In this document: one piece after another, positions 1-7,639 of the stretch
Layout of the letters: each line of letters begins with the position of its first letter
How positions within the stretch are numbered: the stretch's first letter is position 1
Origin: Zobellia galactanivorans
Lineage (GTDB): Bacteria > Bacteroidota > Bacteroidia > Flavobacteriales > Flavobacteriaceae
Length of the DNA: 64,000 bases
Assembly: GCF_000973105.1 (NCBI RefSeq)
Contig: NC_015844.1
Coordinates: 1,732,501 to 1,796,500 of the forward strand
Reading direction: 5' to 3'
The notes under the pieces: generated by a model
The model's database searches: none
The model's input: the letters and a program-made list of their open reading frames with translations, nothing else
What the model was told of the DNA's origin: nothing
Position numbers and translations under genes: made by a program

Positions 1-2
1 CC

Positions 3-332
3 ACCTGTGACACCTGTAAAAGAATACTCAAGGAATTAGCGCCCTTAGATGGCATTGCCCTTCAAGATATCAAAACGGAGGCCATGACGCCCGAACAGGT
101 AGAACAAATGCAAGCACTTGCCGGAAGCTACGAAGCCTTGTTCAGCAAACGCGCCCGCCTTTACCGACAACTGGGACTACACGAAAAGCAGCCTTCGGAA
201 AGCGAGTTGAAAGATTTGATCCTAAAGCACTATACTTTTCTAAAACGGCCGGTCATCATTGTAGACGGGCAAATTTTTGTGGGGAACAGCAAAAAAACAG
301 TTGAAGAAGCCAAAGTCGCCTTACACCATTGA
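3..332 (+). CDS. ArsC/Spx-family thioredoxin-fold protein (5' partial)
   Basis: The reading frame is open from the window edge, so the true start lies upstream. The first visible residues are TCDTCKR, a C-x-x-C motif at the place where ArsC/Spx-family proteins carry their redox cysteine. The C-terminal part contains LKRPVIIVDGQ, matching the conserved 'RP(I/V)' segment of this family. Members are arsenate-reductase-like or Spx-like cytosolic proteins using a thiol on a thioredoxin fold. True arsenate reduction cannot be told from an Spx-like or uncharacterised role, because the N-terminus is missing and no ars genes are nearby. The stop overlaps the start of the following exporter gene by four bases (TTGA), so the two are probably co-translated. 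Confidence 0.8.
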   Translation, partial: TCDTCKRILKELAPLDGIALQDIKTEAMTPEQVEQMQALAGSYEALFSKRARLYRQLGLHEKQPSESELKDLILKHYTFLKRPVIIVDGQIFVGNSKKTVEEAKVALHH

Positions 333-1231
333 GCCGGCGCACACTAGCCATATTGGCCGCCATCGGCGCAACCATAATCTACGCCTTGAACCATACGATT
401 GCCAAAGGGGTAATGCCGAACCATGTACAGCCCTTTGGGTTTATCATGTTGCGGGTCATTGGCGCATCAATATTGTTTTGGAGCGTTTCCTTCTTTGGCC
501 CCAAGGAAAAGATTGAAAAAAAGGATTATCCGAGAATGTTCATCTGCGCGCTTTTGGGCATGGGCCTCAATATGCTGGTGTTCTTCAAGGGCCTTTCTTT
601 ATCTACCCCTATCAATAGCGCTGTCTTAATCACCACCACACCGATTATAGTGGTATTGCTCTCGGCGGTTTTGATCAAGGAAAAAATCATACCCCAAAAA
701 ATGATAGGTATCTTGATAGGCCTTTTAGGCGCACTTGGACTTATCTTTTTCGGAACGGAACTAAGAGCGGACGCCCCCAATATTCCCTTGGGAAATTTTC
801 TGATTTTTATGAATTCGGTATTCTACGGTTCATACCTGATCGGAGCAAAAACCTTAATTGCCAAGTACCACCCCTTTACCTTTATGAAATGGCTTTTTAC
901 CATCGGCATATTTATCTGTCTTCCGTTCGGATATCATGAACTTATGGCCATAGACTGGCCCAACCTACCTTTTGAAGCCTTGTGGAAAATTGCATTTGTA
1001 GTTTTAGGAACTACATTTTGCACCTATCTGTTCAACATTTTTGCCTTGACCCAGTTGAAAGCCTCTACCCTAAGTGCCTTTGTATACATTCAACCCTTAA
1101 TAGGCATACTCTTTGCGGTGGCCACAGGGCAGGACAAACTTACGACACTTAAAATACTCGCTGGTTGCTTGGTATTTTTAGGCGTATACTTGGCCAGTAA
1201 AAAACCTAAACCAAATCCCTTGGAGCCTTAG
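329..1231 (+). CDS. DMT-superfamily (EamA) transporter
   Basis: This 300-residue protein is hydrophobic throughout, with about ten predicted membrane helices in two EamA-like halves, the usual size for drug/metabolite transporters. The first half begins with a helix near residues 5-25. The second half starts near residue 150 and ends with the conserved AFVYIQPLIGILFAV-like segment near 250. These inner-membrane proteins export or exchange small metabolites, but the substrate is not predictable. The start is TTG, within a TTGA overlap with the upstream ArsC-like gene. No better ATG precedes the first helix, so coupling supports this start. The 3' end overlaps the convergent thioesterase gene by 26 bases. 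Confidence 0.85.
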   Translation: MSRRTLAILAAIGATIIYALNHTIAKGVMPNHVQPFGFIMLRVIGASILFWSVSFFGPKEKIEKKDYPRMFICALLGMGLNMLVFFKGLSLSTPINSAVLITTTPIIVVLLSAVLIKEKIIPQKMIGILIGLLGALGLIFFGTELRADAPNIPLGNFLIFMNSVFYGSYLIGAKTLIAKYHPFTFMKWLFTIGIFICLPFGYHELMAIDWPNLPFEALWKIAFVVLGTTFCTYLFNIFALTQLKASTLSAFVYIQPLIGILFAVATGQDKLTTLKILAGCLVFLGVYLASKKPKPNPLEP

Positions 1232-1682
1232 CGAACCTTCTAGTATCCTCTTTGGTCAATACCTTAAACCCTTCGGCCTTTTCAATAGCACTGAATTTTT
1301 CCAACAAATCGTTGGTCAAACCGGTGAGCTTACGGGTCTTCAGGTCGATCCAGGCACCCATCATTTCACAATGGGCAAAATTCCTTCCCTTATAATCGTA
1401 AAAATTATGATGGAATTCAAAGAACTGTGCATCTTCGCTCATTCCCATAATTTCCATGGAAACCTTTACGGGCTTACCGGGAAAAGCCTCTTTGAAGTAG
1501 TACATATGTTCGTAAAAAACCACCGGACCGATCTCTCTCTCCAGTAGTGTTCGATGGCTAAAACCGATTTCGGTCAAATAACTCATCCGTGTGTGGCTCA
1601 TAAAATTCAGATAAGCAGAATTGGCCAAATGCCGGTTTGCGTCAACATCGCTCCAGCGAATTTCAAACTCTTTTAGATACAT
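1206..1682 (-). CDS. Acyl-CoA thioesterase, 4HBT (hot-dog) family
   Basis: At 158 residues this has the size of a single hot-dog-fold thioesterase. The N-terminal segment IRWSDVDANRHLANSAYLNF corresponds to the 4HBT active-site region, where an Asp (in DVDANRH) is the usual catalytic or substrate-polarising residue. Such cytosolic enzymes hydrolyse acyl-CoA or aromatic acyl-CoA thioesters, but the acyl group cannot be deduced here. It starts from ATG and is divergent from the nitronate monooxygenase at 1805. Their 122-bp shared upstream region carries a perfect 20-bp palindrome, so the two genes may be co-regulated. Its tail overlaps the convergent exporter gene. Confidence 0.87.
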   Translation of the reverse strand: MYLKEFEIRWSDVDANRHLANSAYLNFMSHTRMSYLTEIGFSHRTLLEREIGPVVFYEHMYYFKEAFPGKPVKVSMEIMGMSEDAQFFEFHHNFYDYKGRNFAHCEMMGAWIDLKTRKLTGLTNDLLEKFSAIEKAEGFKVLTKEDTRRFAKAPRDLV

Positions 1683-1697
1683 ATTTTGCGAATTAAT

Positions 1698-1717
1698 TTC
1701 TTATGCATGCATAAGAA
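1698..1717. promoter_or_regulatory. Perfect 20-bp palindrome, candidate operator
   Basis: The sequence TTCTTATGCATGCATAAGAA is identical to its reverse complement over all 20 positions. It lies between the divergent thioesterase (start 1682) and nitronate monooxygenase (start 1805). A TAGTTTTG element follows on the plus strand at 1732-1739, so the palindrome covers roughly the -33 region of that promoter and lies directly upstream of the thioesterase start. Size and symmetry fit a dimeric winged-helix (MarR-like) or TetR-like repressor site. No matching regulator gene lies beside it. Confidence 0.6.
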
Positions 1718-1731
1718 TAGCAAAAATACCA

Positions 1732-1739
1732 TAGTTTTG
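1732..1739 (+). promoter_or_regulatory. Bacteroidota -7 element for the nitronate monooxygenase gene
   Basis: TAGTTTTG matches the TAnnTTTG consensus of the Bacteroidota primary sigma factor exactly. It lies 65 bases upstream of the ATG at 1805. No good -33 TTTG is present; the expected place is occupied by the palindrome at 1698-1717, which would suit a regulated promoter. Confidence 0.45.
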
Positions 1740-1804
1740 AAAAACAAAGGAATTTCTAGCCTTAAAGTTTACTGCTAATTTAATTCTATCTAATACCGAT
1801 ACAT

Positions 1805-2779
1805 ATGAGTGCTAAACCTTCATTTATAGACGAATTGGCGCTGCCAGCCATTGCAGCCCCCATGTTTTTGATATCAAGCCCAAAACTAGTTGTAGAATGT
1901 TGTAAAAACGGTATTGTCGGAACATTTCCCGCCCTTAACCAGCGCACTAGCGAGGGTTTTGAAGAGTGGCTTATCGAGATCAAAACCGAACTTGAAAATT
2001 TTGAAAAAGAAACCGGTAAGAAGCCAGCGCCCTATGGCGTAAACCTTATTGTACACCCGACCAACCCAAGGCTCGAGGCCGATGTAAGACTCTGCATAAA
2101 ACATAAAGTCCCCCTGGTCATCACCTCTCTTGGGGCGGTCTCCAAGGTGGTTGATGCCATTCATAGTTATGGCGGACTCGTATTTCACGATATCATCAAA
2201 AAACGTCATGCGGAAAAGGCCCAGGAAGCTGGGGTCGATGGCTTGATCCTAGTTGCCGCAGGTGCAGGCGGGCATGCAGGTACGACCAACCCAATGCCAT
2301 TGGTTTCCGAAATAAAGAAATTTTTTCACAAGACCATCATTCTTTCAGGATGTATCAGTACGGGGCGCGATATTGCCTCTGCACTACAAATGGGCGCCGA
2401 CTTGGCCTATATGGGCACGCGCTTTATCAATACCGAAGAAAGCAAGGCATCTCCCGAATACAAAAAGATGATCATTGATGCCGGAGCGAATGACGTAGTC
2501 TATACGGCTGCCATTTCAGGGGTTCATGCCAATTTTCTAGGGGCAAGCCTAAAAGCGGCGGGACTGACCGAGGAAGACCTTAAAAAGGACAGGAAAATCG
2601 ATTTTGGGAAAGAGCTCGATACCGAGGCCAAAGCATGGAAGACCATTTGGTCGGCAGGTCAAGGTTCGGCCTTGATCGACAATACGCTTCCGGTTTCAGA
2701 GTTGATTTCCCAACTAAAAAGCGAATTCAAATCGGCCATTGAAGAACAAATAAAGGTATTGGAAAAATATCCGAAGTAA
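1805..2779 (+). CDS. Nitronate monooxygenase (2-nitropropane dioxygenase family)
   Basis: The 324-residue protein has the (beta/alpha)8 layout of FMN-dependent nitronate monooxygenases. Visible family signatures are APMFLIS at the N-terminus, the phosphate-binding GAGGHAG segment around residue 155, and LSGCISTGRDIASALQMGAD followed by YMGTRF near residues 180-205. The family oxidises alkyl nitronates such as propionate-3-nitronate using FMN and O2. Related proteins include enoyl reductases, so the substrate is uncertain. The ATG start follows a plausible -7 element. It is divergently transcribed from a thioesterase with a shared palindromic site, suggesting a role in a regulated catabolic or detoxification step. 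Confidence 0.87.
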   Translation: MSAKPSFIDELALPAIAAPMFLISSPKLVVECCKNGIVGTFPALNQRTSEGFEEWLIEIKTELENFEKETGKKPAPYGVNLIVHPTNPRLEADVRLCIKHKVPLVITSLGAVSKVVDAIHSYGGLVFHDIIKKRHAEKAQEAGVDGLILVAAGAGGHAGTTNPMPLVSEIKKFFHKTIILSGCISTGRDIASALQMGADLAYMGTRFINTEESKASPEYKKMIIDAGANDVVYTAAISGVHANFLGASLKAAGLTEEDLKKDRKIDFGKELDTEAKAWKTIWSAGQGSALIDNTLPVSELISQLKSEFKSAIEEQIKVLEKYPK

Positions 2780-2797
2780 AACCAATTAAAAGTTTGC

Positions 2798-2836
2798 AAG
2801 GGACCCTCGTGGAATCAACTCTCTCGGCGGTCCCTT
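2798..2836 (+). terminator. Weak hairpin between convergent genes
   Basis: AAGGGACC (2798-2805) pairs with GGTCCCTT (2829-2836) around a 23-base loop, followed by the AT-rich ATTTTATT. It follows the nitronate monooxygenase stop and reaches into the stop codon of the convergent flavoprotein gene. The long loop and short T-run make it a weak terminator candidate. Confidence 0.4.
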
Positions 2837-4508
2837 ATTTTATTGACCAGGCTTTTACACCTGCCGATTCCCTAGCCCTCAAATCGGCCAAAAACCGATG
2901 GACTTGACTTACCGCCATCGACCCTTCGCCTACCGCGGAAGCAACCCGCTTTACAGAACCCTTGCGCACATCGCCCACCGCGAAAAAACCCGGTATACTA
3001 GTCTCTAGGGACTGTGGTTTCCGTTGGCTGTAGATATCGCACATATACAGGTCTTCTTCATTAATTCCCGGCCCTGTACAAACAAAACCTTTTTCATCGG
3101 TGGCCACAATGCCCTCCAACCATTCGGTACATGGTTTGGCCCCTATAAAGGTAAACAGGTTGGTAATGTTCATTTCGGTTTCCTGGCCATCCTTTTTACG
3201 CAATACAAGCGATTCCAAATGATGATCTCCTTTCAATTCGGTTACTTGGGCGTTCAATTGCACGTAAATATTAGGTGCCGCCTCAATGCGCTGTACGAGA
3301 TAATCGCTCATTTTCGCCCCGAGGTCACCTCCCCGTAATACCACATGTACCTCTTTGGCATAATCGGCAAGAAACAATGCAGCCTGACCCGCCGAATTTC
3401 CTCCTCCCACAACGCCTACCAATTCACTTTTGCAAGCCGATGCGTTCATCCCCGTAGCGGAATAATACACCCCGCTACCTTCGTATTTTTGAATGGCATC
3501 AATAGGTAATTGCCGATAATTGGCTCCCGTAGCCGCCATTAACGACTTTGCCTTTATTACTTTTCCGTTAGTGGCCGAAAGCACAAAATGGTTGCCCGTA
3601 TGCTCTATTTTTTCCGCCCTATGGGGAATGGAAATATTACAACCGAACTTCTGCGCCTGTACATAGGCCCGATTCGCAAGGTCACGCCCCGATATTCCCG
3701 TAGGAAATCCCAAATAATTCTCGATTTTAGAGCTCTTTCCGGCCTGGCCTCCCGGGGCATTGCTATCTATGGTAACGACACTTAATCCTTCAGAAGCCGC
3801 ATAGACACTGGCCGCCAAGCCCGATGGACCTGCGCCGATGACCAACAGGTCGAATATCTTGTCTTCAAAATCCATTAACACCCCAGAAAAACGGGCCACT
3901 TCATCTAAGGAAGGTTTCATATGAAGCTGGCCTCCGTTGCAGATCATAAGAGGCAGATCCTTTTCGGAAAGGTCAAAATTTTTGAGCAAATCATTGGCTT
4001 CCGAAGTTTGATCTACATCTAAAAAGTTATACCAGATATAGTTCTTATCCATAAAATCGCGAATGGCGTAGGCCTCTTTTGAGTTGCCCGACCCTACCAA
4101 CTTGATACCTCCTACGTACTCGTTCAAAATGGTATCTTGACGCTGCAAAAAAGCATTAAGCAGCAAATCACTTAGATTACTATGTTTGGCTATGGCCTCT
4201 TTTAATTTATAGGGACTCACCTTAAGAAGCTCCGAACCCGCTTTGGCAACGGCCCTAAACTGCGCTCCGCGATCAGATAACATTCCACTATCTCCCGAAA
4301 ACTCGTTCTTACCATGTACAACTATTACTTTTTTTTCATTGTTAGGGTTGAGTATGGCAATTTCTCCTTCGAGTACAACAAAGAAATCATACCTCAGTTG
4401 GCCTAAATCGAATACTACCGTTTCTTCGTTATAGTGTTCAATATTCCCATATCCCTTTAAAATATTGACATGGCTTTGGGGCAATTGCGGAAATCTGGGA
4501 TCATTCAT
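2835..4508 (-). CDS. cNMP-binding-like / glutaredoxin-like / thioredoxin-reductase-like flavoprotein
   Basis: This 557-residue protein has three parts. Residues about 12-125 resemble a cyclic-nucleotide-binding beta-roll (FVVLEGEIAIL), but the phosphate cassette is non-canonical. Residues about 132-212 look like a thioredoxin/glutaredoxin-type fold without CxxC. Residues 218-557 form a thioredoxin-reductase-like pyridine nucleotide-disulfide oxidoreductase, with FAD motif GAGPSG (225-230), NAD(P)H motif GGGNSAG (368-374) and GDVR (512-515). The redox CxxC that true thioredoxin reductases carry between these motifs is missing: the region reads YYSATGMNASACKSE with one Cys. It is probably a soluble NAD(P)H/FAD oxidoreductase with an unusual acceptor. 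It sits 3 bp downstream of a UBP-type zinc-finger gene, so the two are almost certainly co-transcribed. Confidence 0.85.
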   Translation of the reverse strand: MNDPRFPQLPQSHVNILKGYGNIEHYNEETVVFDLGQLRYDFFVVLEGEIAILNPNNEKKVIVVHGKNEFSGDSGMLSDRGAQFRAVAKAGSELLKVSPYKLKEAIAKHSNLSDLLLNAFLQRQDTILNEYVGGIKLVGSGNSKEAYAIRDFMDKNYIWYNFLDVDQTSEANDLLKNFDLSEKDLPLMICNGGQLHMKPSLDEVARFSGVLMDFEDKIFDLLVIGAGPSGLAASVYAASEGLSVVTIDSNAPGGQAGKSSKIENYLGFPTGISGRDLANRAYVQAQKFGCNISIPHRAEKIEHTGNHFVLSATNGKVIKAKSLMAATGANYRQLPIDAIQKYEGSGVYYSATGMNASACKSELVGVVGGGNSAGQAALFLADYAKEVHVVLRGGDLGAKMSDYLVQRIEAAPNIYVQLNAQVTELKGDHHLESLVLRKKDGQETEMNITNLFTFIGAKPCTEWLEGIVATDEKGFVCTGPGINEEDLYMCDIYSQRKPQSLETSIPGFFAVGDVRKGSVKRVASAVGEGSMAVSQVHRFLADLRARESAGVKAWSIK

Positions 4509-4511
4509 AAT

Positions 4512-4787
4512 TTAATATCTAGCGATTTGTTCATCTTCATAGCACCAAAGCCATCTTTCGTTAGGTTCTGCACTACTTATTACGGGGTGCCCACTTGAAT
4601 GGGCGTGCTTGCTGGCGTGTCGATTGGGTGAACTGTCACAACAAAGTGTAACGCCGCAAGATTGACAGGTACGTAAATGAACCCAACTATCTCCGGTTTC
4701 CAAACATTTGGCACATTCCTGTGCCTTTGCCTGTTTTACTTCCGTGATCTGATTTAAATGACCACATTTTTGGGCTATTTTTGACAT
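4512..4787 (-). CDS. UBP-type zinc-finger protein
   Basis: The 91-residue protein is a single zf-UBP module. Potential zinc ligands are C8, H10, C25, C28, C41, C44, C49/C50, H57, H61, H67 and C82, with the expected HLRTCQSCGV and HASKHAHSSGHP segments and an aromatic WLWCY near the end. In eukaryotes this fold binds the C-terminal Gly-Gly of ubiquitin. Bacteria have no canonical ubiquitin, so the ligand is unknown. The stop lies 3 bp before the start of the cNMP/TrxR-like flavoprotein, indicating a two-gene operon and a linked function, for example as an accessory or sensor subunit. Confidence 0.82.
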   Translation of the reverse strand: MSKIAQKCGHLNQITEVKQAKAQECAKCLETGDSWVHLRTCQSCGVTLCCDSSPNRHASKHAHSSGHPVISSAEPNERWLWCYEDEQIARY

Positions 4788-4853
4788 GCTTAAATTTACA
4801 ATAAAGTTTCACACGGCCGTTTTCCTTAATATCATTTTATATATCTTGCCAAA

Positions 4854-5816
4854 ATGCCTTTAGTTACCTCACATTACAATCCCCCCTTTATATTTAAGAA
4901 CGGACATCTCTCTACAGTATATTCCGGTCTTTTTAGACGCATAAAAGGAGTACAGCAAACCCGAGAACGCATTGAGCTTGACGATGGGGATTTTATGGAT
5001 TTGGACTGGAGCTATGCCAAAATTGCCTCAGAAAAAGTGGTGATACTATTGCACGGCCTAGAAGGCAATGCCCAACGCCCCTATATCACAGGAAGCGCCA
5101 AAGCCTTTAATGCAGATGGTATCGATGCATGCGCCGTAAATTTCAGGGGATGCAGCGGTGAAACCAACCGCTTGTTTCGTTCGTACCATTCCGGTGCCAC
5201 CGAAGACCTCGACGCCGTTGTTCAACATATCGTAAAAAACAAAAACTATTCTGAAATTTATATAAAAGGCGTTAGTCTGGGCGGAAATATGGCCCTAAAA
5301 TATGCCGGAGAAGCAAGGGACTTGCCCCCTGAGCTAAAAGCGGTAATCGGTGTGTCGGTTCCCTGTGACCTTTACAGCTCGCTCAGAGCGCTCCTATCGC
5401 CCAACAACTACCTCTATGCCAAACGTTTCAAAAAACATTTGGTCGAAAAATTATATCCCAAACAAAAGATGTTTCCCAATAACATATCAATGGAGGATAT
5501 CACGAATATTAAAACCTTAAAAGACTTTGACGACATCTATACGAGCAGGGCACACGGTTTTAAAAACGCCATTGATTATTACCAACAATGCAGTTGCAGA
5601 CAGTTCTTGCCCGACATAAAAATCCCTACCTTAATCATCAATGCCAAAAACGATTCTTTTTTGGGCGAGGAATGTTATCCGGTGGCCGAAGCCAACAAAA
5701 ATCGGCATCTGTATTTAAACCTTCCCGATTATGGGGGTCATGTGGGCTTCGTAAGCTCTTCAAACTTTTATTACTCCGAAAAAACAGCAATTAAATTTGT
5801 GCAAGACATGGTTTAA
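4854..5816 (+). CDS. YheT-family alpha/beta hydrolase
   Basis: This 320-residue protein has the alpha/beta-hydrolase core of the YheT (AB-hydrolase, COG0429) group: HGLEGN (67-72) as oxyanion-hole segment, NFRGCSGE (96-103), and the nucleophile elbow GVSLGG with Ser141. The later acid (NAKNDSF) and His (GGHVGF) complete a plausible catalytic triad. N-terminal PPFIFKNGHLSTVYSGL is typical for this family, which includes esterases with poorly known substrates. No signal peptide is seen, so it is probably cytosolic. It is a single forward gene, divergent from the zinc-finger unit. Confidence 0.86.
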   Translation: MPLVTSHYNPPFIFKNGHLSTVYSGLFRRIKGVQQTRERIELDDGDFMDLDWSYAKIASEKVVILLHGLEGNAQRPYITGSAKAFNADGIDACAVNFRGCSGETNRLFRSYHSGATEDLDAVVQHIVKNKNYSEIYIKGVSLGGNMALKYAGEARDLPPELKAVIGVSVPCDLYSSLRALLSPNNYLYAKRFKKHLVEKLYPKQKMFPNNISMEDITNIKTLKDFDDIYTSRAHGFKNAIDYYQQCSCRQFLPDIKIPTLIINAKNDSFLGEECYPVAEANKNRHLYLNLPDYGGHVGFVSSSNFYYSEKTAIKFVQDMV

Positions 5817-5891
5817 ATTTAGTGATTCGCTATATTAGTGCCGCAAACAAAAAGCCACAATAAAGGCTTGAATATTGAAATAAGGCATAAA

Positions 5892-6377
5892 ATGAAAAAA
5901 TTATTAAGCGTATTGGCACTAGGTGCACTACTAGCCAGTTGTGGCGAAGAAAAAAAAGAAGAAAAAAAGGGCGGTTTTGAAATGAACCGTACCAAAACCG
6001 AAACCAAAGCGGTAGAAGCTAAATCCGAAGGTGTTCCGGTAGACATGGACAACCAAGGTGTAGGCCCGTATAAAGATATTTCCTTTGATGCCGATATCAA
6101 TGCCGAGTTGGCCACTGCCGGTGAAGCCAAGTTCAAAGCGGTTTGTACGGCTTGTCACATGGTCGATAAACGTTTGATAGGCCCAGCACTAAAAGGTGTT
6201 TACGAAAGAAGGAGTCCGGCTTGGGTTATGAACATGATCGCCAACCCTGATAAAATGTTGAAAGAAGACCCGATTGCTAAAGCACTTCTAAAAGAATACA
6301 ACAACGCCATAATGTTGAACCAAAATCTTTCTGACGAAGATACAAGAGCGGTTGCGGAATACTTGCGCACCCTGTAA
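5892..6377 (+). CDS. c-type cytochrome lipoprotein
   Basis: Starting at ATG 5892 the protein has 161 residues and begins with a lipoprotein signal (MKKLLSVLALGALLASC; lipidated Cys17). An upstream in-frame start at 5838 would place 18 charged residues before the signal and is less likely. After a Lys/Glu-rich linker, the CTACH haem-binding motif is followed by RLIGPALKGVYERR and a distal Met-containing region (NAIMLNQNLSDED), as in small class I cytochromes c. It would carry electrons in the periplasm, anchored to a membrane. The partner oxidase or dehydrogenase is not encoded nearby. A strong terminator follows. Confidence 0.85.
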   Translation: MKKLLSVLALGALLASCGEEKKEEKKGGFEMNRTKTETKAVEAKSEGVPVDMDNQGVGPYKDISFDADINAELATAGEAKFKAVCTACHMVDKRLIGPALKGVYERRSPAWVMNMIANPDKMLKEDPIAKALLKEYNNAIMLNQNLSDEDTRAVAEYLRTL

Positions 6378-6399
6378 GGTCGACATTTTTTATACTATT

Positions 6400-6442
6400 A
6401 TGCCGTTATCCTTCTATCTTAGGGTAACGGCATACTTTTTTT
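6400..6442 (+). terminator. Intrinsic terminator after the cytochrome gene
   Basis: ATGCCGTTATCC (6400-6411) pairs with GGGTAACGGCAT (6422-6433), giving a 12-bp stem with one G-T pair and a 10-base loop. Seven T residues follow at 6436-6442. It closes the cytochrome transcript and argues that the following GH105 gene has its own promoter and starts downstream of the T-tract. Confidence 0.85.
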
Positions 6443-6485
6443 GAATATATTAGAGGTTCTTAACCCATCCAAAAAAACATTTACA

Positions 6486-7601
6486 TTGAAACTACTACGC
6501 CATTTTTTTACTGCCATTATTATTTTTTCGTGTACGGGCACGTCTTTTTCCCAAAAGATAAAGCCAAAGAAAGTAAAGGAAACCATGCAACGTGTTGCCG
6601 ATTGGCAAATTGACCACTTTGACGGATTGTACAGCGACCATAAGAAGCCACATCACCCATTGGACTGGACCAATGGCGCACTCTATGTAGGCATGGTCAA
6701 ATGGGCCGCTATGGCAGACAACGATAGTTATTACGAATGGCTAAAGAAGATAGGTGAAGAAAACGCCTGGCAATTGTACAGAAGAAAATACCACGCAGAC
6801 GACCATACGGTTGGTCAAATGTATATTGAGCTGTATCGAAAATACAAAGACGAAAAAATGATTGCCCCTACCAAAGAGCAATTCAACTTTTTAATGTACC
6901 ACCCCTCACAAAGTGTCTTAAATTGGGCTACCCCATACCACCAAGACCGTTGGAACTGGTGTGATGCCCTTTTTATGTCTCCCCCTGTATGGGCTAAATT
7001 GTATAAGGTTACGGGCGAAGAAAAATACCTAGATTTCATGCTTTCCGAGTTTAAGGCTTCCACCGATTTTCTTTTTGATAAGGAAGAGAGCCTATATTAC
7101 CGTGACGAACGATACTTCGACAAATTGGACAATGGCACTAAAGTATTTTGGTCTAGAGGAAACGGCTGGGTATTTGCCGGTCTTGTCAATATCATGAACG
7201 AACTTGAACCACAGAGTGAAGCCTACGCCTATTTCTTGGACATCTATAAAAAAATGGCCGAAAAATTAATTGCGATACAGACTTCTGAAGGGCATTGGGC
7301 CATGAGCCTGTTGGGACAAGAGTTTTACCCTACCCCAGAAACAAGCGGATCATCTTTTTACGTGTACGGCCTGGCATGGGGTATCAACAATGGGATACTG
7401 GACAAAAAGACTTACGAACCGGCCGTAAAAAAAGGCTGGAACGCCATGGTAAGCCATGTAACAAAAGACGGTATGCTAGGCTATGTGCAACCTATTGGCG
7501 CAGCCCCAGGAAAAGCTTGGCCCGATAAAACCGAAGTATACGGAACAGGGGCTTTCTTAAGTGCAGGCTCTGAAGTATATAAACTTTACGGAGGCGAATA
7601 A
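6486..7601 (+). CDS. GH105 unsaturated glycuronyl hydrolase
   Basis: From the TTG at 6486 the protein has 372 residues and opens with a signal peptide ending near SCTGTSFSQ. An earlier in-frame TTG at 6441 lies inside the terminator T-tract, so I prefer 6486. The fold family is shown by VADWQIDHFDG, WTNGALYVGM and above all RWNWCDALFMSPPVW, which holds the catalytic Asp of the GH88/GH105 (alpha/alpha)6 barrel; WSRGNGWVFAG follows. These enzymes remove the 4,5-unsaturated uronic acid left by lyases on rhamnogalacturonan or ulvan oligomers. Unusually it stands alone, with no lyase, SusC/D or regulator beside it, so the glycan cannot be assigned. Confidence 0.87.
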   Translation: MKLLRHFFTAIIIFSCTGTSFSQKIKPKKVKETMQRVADWQIDHFDGLYSDHKKPHHPLDWTNGALYVGMVKWAAMADNDSYYEWLKKIGEENAWQLYRRKYHADDHTVGQMYIELYRKYKDEKMIAPTKEQFNFLMYHPSQSVLNWATPYHQDRWNWCDALFMSPPVWAKLYKVTGEEKYLDFMLSEFKASTDFLFDKEESLYYRDERYFDKLDNGTKVFWSRGNGWVFAGLVNIMNELEPQSEAYAYFLDIYKKMAEKLIAIQTSEGHWAMSLLGQEFYPTPETSGSSFYVYGLAWGINNGILDKKTYEPAVKKGWNAMVSHVTKDGMLGYVQPIGAAPGKAWPDKTEVYGTGAFLSAGSEVYKLYGGE

Positions 7602-7639
7602 ACACCAACGTATCATATAGATCACGGCCGCTCTAAATA

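Noticed and set aside
5838-5891. Longer N-terminus for the cytochrome lipoprotein
   Set aside because: The extra 18 charged residues would precede a complete lipoprotein signal; ATG 5892 is the natural start.
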